Shown: positions 1 through 5,158 of the stretch, piece after piece | How the letters are laid out: each line of letters opens with the position of its first letter | How positions within the stretch are numbered: position 1 is the stretch's first letter | NCBI GenBank assembly: GCA_005884985.1 | Contig: VAYK01000054.1 | Location: forward strand, 1 to 7,509 | Length of the DNA stretch: 7,509 nucleotides | Direction: 5' to 3' | From: Actinomycetota bacterium | GTDB taxonomy: Bacteria > Actinomycetota > Thermoleophilia > Solirubrobacterales > 70-9 | The notes under the pieces: model-generated | Seen by the model: the letters and a program-made list of their open reading frames with translations, nothing else | Told to the model about the DNA's origin: nothing | The model's database searches: none | Program-made: the position numbers and the translations under genes

Positions 1-426
1 GCGCAGCTCGCAGCGGCGGACCTGCGAAGCGGAGACATAGACGTCATCGGGGTGCGACTCGAACCCGTGCAGACGCAGAAACCCGTAGCGCTGCGGGGTG
101 ATCTCGAGCGCTCCGGTCACCTCCTCGGTGGCCGCTGGCTCGAGCTGCTCGCGCTCGCGCGCCGGCTCCGGCTCGGGCTCGGGTTGCGGCCCGGGCTCGG
201 GTTCCGGTTCCGGCTCGGGTTCGCGCTGGGGCTCCGTTCCGGGCTCGGGTTCGCGCTCGGGCTCCGTTCCGGGCTCCGGTTCCGGTTCGGGCTTGCCGGC
301 GCCACGCCGGGCTTCAATCTCACCGATTAGCTCGGCGCGGCGAAGCAACCGGAAGCGCGGCACCCCGAGCTCCGAGGCGAGCTCATGAAGGTCGGCCAGA
401 TGCATCTCGTCGAGCTTCTCCGCCAT
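1..426 (-). CDS. rho: Transcription termination factor Rho, N-terminal part (cut by window edge)
   Basis: Rho is the hexameric RNA helicase that ends transcription. Only the first 142 codons are here; the rest, including the ATPase domain, lies beyond base 1. Residues 1-41 form the helical Rho_N domain (MAEKLDEMHLADLHELASEL, then GVPRFRLLRRAELIGEIEAR). Residues about 46-102 are a low-complexity insertion dominated by Glu-Pro pairs. From residue 103 the RNA-binding cold-shock domain begins (VTGALEITPQRYGFLRL, then PDDVYVSASQVRRCELR), which matches the usual 'GxLEI...YGFLR...DDIYVSPSQIRR' pattern of Rho. The ATG at 426 is chosen because the Rho_N domain starts directly there and no in-frame start lies between it and the transaldolase stop. 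There is no Shine-Dalgarno sequence. Long N-terminal insertions are common in actinobacterial Rho, but those I recall are rich in Arg, Asp and Asn, so the acidic Glu-Pro composition is unusual. Confidence 0.93.
   Translation of the reverse strand, partial: MAEKLDEMHLADLHELASELGVPRFRLLRRAELIGEIEARRGAGKPEPEPEPGTEPEREPEPGTEPQREPEPEPEPEPGPQPEPEPEPAREREQLEPAATEEVTGALEITPQRYGFLRLHGFESHPDDVYVSASQVRRCELR
212..271 (-). repeat. 30-bp tandem repeat (two units) coding the Glu-Pro insertion of Rho
   Basis: Bases 212-241 and 242-271 are consecutive 30-base units that differ at a single position (228 g versus 258 c), which changes one Gln codon to Glu. Each unit encodes ten residues of Rho containing PGTEP and REPEP. 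A degenerate third copy starts at 272 (ggctccggttccggttcggg), and looser EP-coding repeats continue down to about base 160. The unit length is a multiple of three, so copy-number change would lengthen or shorten the linker without breaking the frame. Confidence 0.85.
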
Positions 427-436
427 CGCGGGCGGC

Positions 437-442
437 AGGATA
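437..442 (-). promoter_or_regulatory. Possible -10 element for rho (weak)
   Basis: On the minus strand TATCCT ends 10 bases before the rho ATG, in the 58-base gap after the transaldolase stop. It fits the TANNNT pattern of actinobacterial -10 boxes and would give a nearly leaderless mRNA, consistent with the missing Shine-Dalgarno sequence. No -35 match is seen at the right distance. Read-through from the upstream gene is an equally good explanation. Confidence 0.2.
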
Positions 443-484
443 TCCGTGCCCCACCGACCGGGGGGCCACCGGTAACGGGTGCTG

Positions 485-1183
485 CTAACCGCGCGTCGCC
501 CCGACGCGCTTGGACACCAGGCTCTGGAGCCAGTCGCCGAACTCGGGGCGAGACTCCCAGTCCTTGCGGAAGCGCTCGGCGCCGGCCGTGGTCAGCGGAT
601 GCTCGAGCATCTGGTGCAGCACCTTGGCGGGGACCGTGGCGATCTCGCAGCCGAGCTGGGCGGCGGCGATTACGTGCTCCGGATGGCGCACCGACGCCGC
701 GATGATCTGGGAGGTGACCCCGCCAGCCCGGAAGCACTCGACGATCTCCGCGACGACCTGGCCGGAGTCGACCGAGATGTCGTCGAGACGGCCCATGAAG
801 CAGGACACGTAGGTCACACCCGCGCCGGCCGCGAGCAGCGCCTGGTTGGCGGAGAAGACCAGCGTCATGTTGACCGAGATGCCCTCGGACGTCAGCGCGT
901 GGGCGGCCGCCAGGCCCTCCTTGCAGAACGGCACCTTGACGGTCACGTGCTCGTGCAGCTCGCGAAGCGCGCGGCCCTCGGCGATCATCCCCTCGGGGTC
1001 GGAGGAGACGACCTCGGCCGAGACCGGGCCACCGACCAGGTCGCAGATCCGGCGAATGATCTCGCCGGGGTCCCCGTCCTCCTTGGCCAGCAGCGAGGGG
1101 TTGGTGGTGGCGCCGGCGAGGATCCCCCAGGCGGCGATTTCCTGGACCTCGGCGACGCTCCCGGTATCGATGAACAGCCTCAC
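485..1183 (-). CDS. tal: Transaldolase, small FSA/TalC-type
   Basis: This 232-residue protein is a single TIM barrel of the small transaldolase/fructose-6-phosphate aldolase family, usually about 215-220 residues. It transfers dihydroxyacetone between sedoheptulose 7-phosphate and glyceraldehyde 3-phosphate in the cytoplasmic pentose phosphate pathway. Family motifs in order are LFIDTGSVAEVQ (3-14), GATTNPSLLAKE (24-35), SAEV (55-58) and TVKVPFCKEGL (81-91), with the Schiff-base lysine at 83. Glu57 and Phe110 (in MTLVFSANQAL) occupy positions where fructose-6-phosphate aldolases carry Gln and Tyr, so transaldolase activity is favoured. The GTG at 1183 is chosen because the conserved LFIDTGS strand starts there; a longer frame reaching 1279 only adds an Arg/Gly-rich shadow of the glpD end. 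The start overlaps the glpD stop as GTGA, suggesting translational coupling. rho follows 58 bases later. Confidence 0.93.
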   Translation of the reverse strand: MRLFIDTGSVAEVQEIAAWGILAGATTNPSLLAKEDGDPGEIIRRICDLVGGPVSAEVVSSDPEGMIAEGRALRELHEHVTVKVPFCKEGLAAAHALTSEGISVNMTLVFSANQALLAAGAGVTYVSCFMGRLDDISVDSGQVVAEIVECFRAGGVTSQIIAASVRHPEHVIAAAQLGCEIATVPAKVLHQMLEHPLTTAGAERFRKDWESRPEFGDWLQSLVSKRVGATRG

Positions 1184-1863
1184 GCGGCCGAGGTTACGCC
1201 CTTTCCCGGATCGATCCCTTCGCCTTCCGCTACGGCGACCCAGGCCTCCGCCTCCTCGCGAACACGGTCGGCGCTCCATCCCAATTCGCCGCCCAGCGTC
1301 TCCGCGATGGGCCGCACCGATTCGGCGTCGCGGAGCTGAGGCGCGGCGAGCAGCCCAAGCCGGGTCCGGCGCAACAGCACGTCGGCCACCGAGCGCGCCT
1401 GCTCGAGCCGGGCGGCGATCACCGCCTCGGCCAGCAGGTCCGGCTGACCGGGGACGATCGGCCAGGCCAGCTCGGGTCGCTCACTCGCGAGCTTCAGCAC
1501 GTTGCGCGCCGCGTGCCCGTAGCGGAAGGCAAGCAGCTCTAAAGAGCCGTCGGGCAGGTCGTCCTGCGTCAGGCCTGCGGACGGTTGCAGGTCACCCTCA
1601 CTCGCCGGCATACCGAGCGGGATCTCAGCCGTGCGGCAGGGCGCCTCGCGGCCCTCGCGCTCGACCATCCGGTCGACCACCTGCTTCGCCATCCGCCGCC
1701 AGGTGGTCAGCTTGCCCCCGGTGATCGTCAACAGCCCGGAGGACGTCTCATAGAGCTCCGCCCGGCGCGAGATGTCCACTGACTTGCGGGGATCGCCAGT
1801 AGAGATCAGCGGCCGAACGCCGGCGTACGCGCCCGTGACGTCCGCGGTGCCGAGCGCCAGGCC
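1180..1863 (-). pseudogene. glpD: glpD, C-terminal part in a shifted frame
   Basis: This is the second half of the glycerol-3-phosphate dehydrogenase gene, about 226 residues, in a different frame from the first half. It has no start of its own. It opens with GLALGTADVTGAYAGVRPLI, the stretch that in GlpD follows a segment of roughly 25 residues after GTTDxDY. Next come SVDISRRAELYETSSGLLTI and TGGKLTTWRRMAKQVVDRM, where the GGKLTT segment marks the passage into the C-terminal helical domain, and then the helical tail with LLAFRYGHAA, LLRRTRLGLL and WSADRVREEAEAW. All of this fits the family well, with no sign of drift. The stop TGA at 1182-1180 overlaps the GTG of the transaldolase. The frame mismatch with the upstream half implies a missing length of 3n+1 bases. 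Confidence 0.88.
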
Positions 1864-2834
1864 TAGTCCCGGTCCGTGGTGCCGATCAGCACGCGGCCGT
1901 ACCAGGGAAGCGCGAAGATCGTCCGCTCCTCGCCGGCCGGCACGATGCACGCGGCCTGGGTCACGGGAAGCTTCTCCGCCGGGATCGTGATGTGCGTGCC
2001 GCGGCTCGGCGCGATCCGCGGGACCTCCTCCTCGGCGAGGATCTCCTCAGGTCGGATGCGATCGGCCCAGACTCCGGTCGCGTTGACCACGTTGGCCCCC
2101 CGGACCTCGAAGCGCTCGCCGCTGTCGGCGTCCGCGCAGACCACGCCGGCGGCCCTGGCACCGTCAGAGATCAGCTCGACCACCTCGGCGCGATTGGAGA
2201 ACACCGCGCCGAAGCGCTCCGCCTCCCCGAGCACGGTGAGAACCAGCCGGGCATCGTCGGTCTGGCAGTCGTAGAACAGGTAGGCCTCCTTGGGGTCGCG
2301 TGAGGCCAGCGCCGGGATCAGCTCGGCCGCCTCCTCACCCGGGATCGTGCGGTGGCGGTCGGGCGCCCAGTAGTCGTCCTCGGCCGGCTCCAGCAAGGCG
2401 CGCTCCCTGGAGGCGCGCTCCCGCGCATGGCGCTCGCGCCGCCCCTGCCCGACCCGAGTCGTCGCCATCACGTCGTACATGTTGAGCCCGATCCCGATCC
2501 GCCAGTTACGGCGTTCCTCGCCCAGGGTGGGGACGAGGAACGGGATCGGATAGACCAGATGTGGCGCCAACTCCACCATCAACTGGCGCTCCAGGAGCGC
2601 CTCGCGGACCAGGCCGAGGTCGAAGTTCTGCAGGTAGCGAAGCCCGCCGTGGATCATCTTCGAGGAGCGGCTGGAGGTGCCCGAGGCGTAGTCGTTGCGC
2701 TCGACCAGCGCCACCGAGTAGCCGCGCGAGGCGGCGTCCAGCGCCACCCCGGCCCCGGTGATCCCGCCGCCGATCACGACCACGTCGAAGCGTTCGCCGC
2801 CGAGTGTCTCGAGAGCGTCGGCGCGCGAGAGCAT
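1863..2834 (-). pseudogene. glpD: glpD, aerobic glycerol-3-phosphate dehydrogenase, N-terminal part (frame broken)
   Basis: GlpD is a membrane-associated FAD enzyme that oxidises glycerol 3-phosphate to dihydroxyacetone phosphate and passes electrons to quinone. This frame gives 323 residues. The Rossmann FAD-binding motif VVVIGGGITGAG is at 18-29, followed by the family signatures NDYASGTSSRSSKMIHGGLR, RYLQNFDLGLVREALLER, YDCQTDDARLVLT, NATGVWADR, PSRGTHITIP, FALPWYGRVLIGTTDRD, then TAG at 1865-1863. The family continues 'Y' and about 25 more residues before 'GxYAGVRPL', which appears here immediately in another frame. The lesion is therefore a deletion and not a point change. Both halves together give about 549 residues against roughly 550-585 for intact relatives. 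The ATG at 2834 lies 3 bases after the nitroreductase stop, with no Shine-Dalgarno. The gene could be a genuine recent pseudogene or an assembly error. Confidence 0.9.
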
Positions 2835-2837
2835 CCG

Positions 2838-3249
2838 CTATGGGAGGTAGGTGACGGTGTCGGCGACGGCGGCGCGCTCGGGCGCCTCCTTGCCCTGGAT
2901 CGGCTGGCCGAGGTGGATGAGGCTGACGAAGCGGCAGCACGATGTAGGCGGCGCAGGCGGTCGCGTGCAGGTCCTCCTCATCTTGAACCGGATCGCCGCC
3001 GAGGACGCACGAGCAGACGACCAGGGTCGGCGCCCGGTCGAGCTTCGGCGCCGCCTCGGGGCCGGCGGCCCGCTTGAGGCGCTCCAGCGCCCGCGGGCCG
3101 AGCACCCGGAAGCGCCACGGGTTGGTCAGGTTGTGGTTCGGCGCCCAGCGAGCGAGGTCGAACAGCTCGCCCAGGACTTCCCTCGGCACCTGGTCCGGCC
3201 GGAAGGCCTTGTGGGTGCGCCGGGTGCGAATCGCGGTCTCGACATCCAT
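2838..3249 (-). pseudogene. Nitroreductase-family FMN protein, internal deletion with frame shift
   Basis: Residues 1-105 run in one frame: ETAIRTRRTHKAFRPD (4-19), with the Arg-Arg-Thr typical of FMN phosphate contacts, APNHNLTNPWRF (36-47), RAPTLVVCSCVLGGDP, then CAAYIVL. At about 2934/2933 the frame changes, and the last 31 residues (FVSLIHLGQPIQGKEAPERA, then VADTVTYLP and TAG at 2840-2838) match the usual C-terminus. About 33 residues are missing, among them the GGxWR segment that lines the FMN site. The missing length must be 3n+2 bases. The type is the small YdjA-like NAD(P)H:flavin nitroreductase of about 185 residues. The substrate is unknown, and it lacks the look of BluB. ATG 3249 is preferred over GTG 3258, three codons earlier, because conserved sequence begins right after it. 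As read, the product would be inactive. Confidence 0.85.
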
Positions 3250-3256
3250 GACGAAC

Positions 3257-3262
3257 ACCGTA
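3257..3262 (-). promoter_or_regulatory. Possible -10 box for a leaderless nitroreductase transcript
   Basis: TACGGT (minus strand) fits TANNNT and ends exactly seven bases before the ATG at 3249. This is the spacing expected if transcription starts on the A of the start codon. It lies in the 43-base gap after the S-component stop, and no Shine-Dalgarno sequence is present. No clear -35 hexamer is visible, so the gene may instead be read through from the transporter operon. Confidence 0.28.
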
Positions 3263-3292
3263 CCCAGTGAGGTTCGCTCGGGCTAGGGCTGT

Positions 3293-5158
3293 TCACGGAA
3301 GATGGCGGCGGAACCAGAAGAAGCCAGCCGCCAGGGCAGCGACGAGCAGGGCGAAGCCGCCGCCAACGTAGGCCAGGGTGCCGAGCCCGCCGGCGTCCGC
3401 AGGGGCGCCGGACGGGGCGACGGGCGCGCTCACCGGCTCACCGGAGGCAAGCTCGCCGCGCACGCCGTTACGGGTCCGCGCGCGCCTCGGCTTGCCCGAG
3501 TCGCGGCCACTCGCGGCCTGGCTCCCGCCGACCGCTGCACGGGTTCCGCTCGCCACCGAGCCGCCGCCACCCGAGCTTGCGCCCGTCCCACTCTTCGGCG
3601 CCCCCGGTGGCGAGGACCGGCGTCCGGCGGGCGCCCGCGGCACGGCGGCGAGCGGGAACGCCTCGCGATTGACGGCAACGAGCGCCTGACCGGTGACCCA
3701 GACCGGCGTCTGGTCGCTCGAGGACGAGTAGCGGTAGTGGCCATCACCGGCCTGGCGCTTGGCGAGATAGTCGAACGCGTTGCGGCCGTTGGTGCGCACG
3801 GCGGCGGGATTGGTCCCGGCGGCGATCAGGCCCTGGACCGCCCAGGCGGTCGACTGTGAGTTGGTGGGTCCGCCCGCGGCCAGCGCGAAGCCGCCGTCGG
3901 CGTGCTGAGCGCGCCGCAGGTAGGACGCGCCACGGCGGGTCGCCCGACCCCGGCCCCCTGCCGCCGCCAGGCCCTGGAGCGCGGCGCCGGTGCTGTCCGG
4001 GTCGCTGGCGGCCCGGGGCTGGAAGCCCCAACCGCCGTCGCCGTTCTCGGCCTTGCGAAGCCAGGCGGCCGAGCGAGCGAGCGCGGACGCAGGGGTGCCG
4101 GCGGCGCGCAGGGCCAGGACCCCGAACGCGGTCAGGTTCACCTGGCCCTCGAACGAGCCGCGTCGCGAGCGCCGCTTGCGCAACTCCACCACCAGGTCGC
4201 GGCCGCCAAAACCGTGCGGGCTCACCCCCGCCCCTCGCAGCGCGAGCGTGGTCCGCTCGAGGTCGCCGGTCGAGCGCAGGTCGCTGGCCTGCGAGCGCAG
4301 GTAGCCGATCGGCGACGGGCCGCCGCGTCGAAGGTCGAGCGGGTTGCGACCGGCGCTCTCGAGCCCAAGCACCGCCCAGCCCGTGATCGCCGGGCTCGAG
4401 GCGCCGGCCCGGGAGGCGCCGAAGCCGCCATCTGGGTGCAGCGCCCGCTCGAGCCAGTTCCGGGCGGAGGCGCTCCCGCGTCCCTGCGCGCCGGAGGGCG
4501 GCAAGATGAGGACGAGGGCCAGCAGTAGCGAGGCAGATGCCGCGCCGGCCTGGTGCCAGGTGAACTCGAACCTGCTCCGGTAGCGGGAGACCATCCGCAC
4601 CAGCGCCGGCCCGGCGGCCAGGGCCAGAGCGATGTTGCCGACCGCGTGAGCGACATTGAACGGGACCCCGCGTGCGGAGATCGCCAGGTAGCGGTCGAAC
4701 GACTGCTCGCCTCCGTAAGTGACCATCACCGAGAGATCGAGGAGCGCCCCGAAGGCGAGGCCGGCGAGGCCGCAGGCGGCGGCGAGGCCGCCGCGGCCCA
4801 GGCGGCGCCTTGTGGCCACGGCAAGCGCCGCCCCACCCAACCCGACCAGACCCCACCCCGCCATTTGCCACGGCGTCCACGGTCCCTGGCCGAGCCAGAG
4901 ATTGGAAACGGCGGCCGCGAGCGCCCCGACCGCGAAGCCGGGGGCCGGTCCGACCGCGTAGCCGGTGATCAGCACGATGTCCGTGGTCGCCACGACATTG
5001 GGAATCGCCGCGAAGGCGAGCCGTCCGGCGACGGCCAGCGCCGCCAGCGCCGCGACCAGCGCCACCATCCGGGCCGGCGGGCGGGACCGCTCATACCAGG
5101 CCAGCCCGCCAGCCAAGACGACGGCGAGCAGCACGTAGACGGCGATCTGCCAAGTCAC
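3293..5158 (-). CDS. ECF transporter S component fused to a six-repeat alpha/alpha toroid with C-terminal anchor
   Basis: This 621-residue protein has four parts. Residues 1-195 are a polytopic membrane domain like ECF substrate-binding S components, with GYAVGPAPGFAVGALAAAVS and the conserved-looking GQGPWTPWQM (90-99). Residues 202-225 are one more hydrophobic helix shaped like a signal peptide (SLLLALVLILPPSGAQG). Residues 230-500 hold prenyltransferase/squalene-oxidase type repeats about 45 residues apart, with helices centred on T259, T303, T343, T390, T437 and T489 and turns DGGFG, GDGGWGF, DGGFAL and GDGHYRY. Residues 505-590 are a Pro/Ser/Gly-rich linker, and 591-615 a final membrane helix followed by FRRHLP. 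The GTG at 5158 overlaps the EcfA stop (GTGA), with GAAGG seven bases upstream. Such toroids occur in cobalamin-carrier proteins such as transcobalamin, so ligand capture for this S component is likely. Cobalamin as the ligand is inference. Confidence 0.85.
   Translation of the reverse strand: MTWQIAVYVLLAVVLAGGLAWYERSRPPARMVALVAALAALAVAGRLAFAAIPNVVATTDIVLITGYAVGPAPGFAVGALAAAVSNLWLGQGPWTPWQMAGWGLVGLGGAALAVATRRRLGRGGLAAACGLAGLAFGALLDLSVMVTYGGEQSFDRYLAISARGVPFNVAHAVGNIALALAAGPALVRMVSRYRSRFEFTWHQAGAASASLLLALVLILPPSGAQGRGSASARNWLERALHPDGGFGASRAGASSPAITGWAVLGLESAGRNPLDLRRGGPSPIGYLRSQASDLRSTGDLERTTLALRGAGVSPHGFGGRDLVVELRKRRSRRGSFEGQVNLTAFGVLALRAAGTPASALARSAAWLRKAENGDGGWGFQPRAASDPDSTGAALQGLAAAGGRGRATRRGASYLRRAQHADGGFALAAGGPTNSQSTAWAVQGLIAAGTNPAAVRTNGRNAFDYLAKRQAGDGHYRYSSSSDQTPVWVTGQALVAVNREAFPLAAVPRAPAGRRSSPPGAPKSGTGASSGGGGSVASGTRAAVGGSQAASGRDSGKPRRARTRNGVRGELASGEPVSAPVAPSGAPADAGGLGTLAYVGGGFALLVAALAAGFFWFRRHLP
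4484..4555 (-). other. Signal-peptide-like helix between S component and toroid
   Basis: Residues 202-225 of the fusion protein follow an Arg-containing stretch (SRYRSRFEF) and consist of a Leu-rich core (SLLLALVLILPP) ending SGAQG, the layout of a secretory signal. It can be read as the leftover signal peptide of a formerly separate secreted toroid protein, now serving as an extra membrane crossing that places the toroid outside the cell. This origin is inference. Confidence 0.5.

Noticed and set aside
98..388. Plus-strand open frame rich in Gly-Ser repeats
   Set aside because: It is the complement of the Rho Glu-Pro linker. The Rho frame has recognisable domains on both sides, and the plus-strand frame has none.
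427..484. Hairpin (ACCGG/CCGGT and GCCCC/GGGGC) between tal and rho as a terminator
   Set aside because: The stems are short and no T-run follows. Such pairings are expected by chance at this GC content.
1184..1279. N-terminal extension of the transaldolase to 1279
   Set aside because: It is an Arg/Gly-rich shadow of the glpD C-terminus, and the conserved LFIDTGS strand begins at the GTG at 1183.
479..1339. Plus-strand open frame of 286 codons opposite tal
   Set aside because: It is antisense to a well-supported transaldolase. The composition is that of a GC-rich shadow frame and no family is recognisable.
1855..1872. Programmed frameshifting or bypassing in glpD, and by analogy in the nitroreductase and ecfT
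   Set aside because: Recoding can restore a frame but cannot supply the missing conserved residues, and no slippery run is present at the glpD junction.
1840..1885. Near-identical 14-base direct repeat (1840-1853 and 1872-1885) flanking the glpD break
   Set aside because: Both copies remain, so it is not the footprint of recombination between them. They simply encode the similar GTTD and GTAD motifs.
2838..3249. Identity as BluB (flavin-destroying lower-ligand synthase of B12)
   Set aside because: It would fit a cobalamin theme, but the sequence (THKAFRPD, APNHNLTNPWRF) resembles YdjA-like nitroreductases and not BluB.
3650..4470. Squalene-hopene or other terpene cyclase activity for the toroid
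   Set aside because: There is only one DPDST-like stretch (386-390), no DXDD acid motif and no regular QW motifs, and the domain is membrane-tethered inside an ECF transporter operon.
3744..4880. Minus-strand open frame of 378 codons inside the S-toroid gene
   Set aside because: It is extremely Arg-rich and without motifs, a frame shadow of the fusion protein, which has clear repeats and membrane helices.
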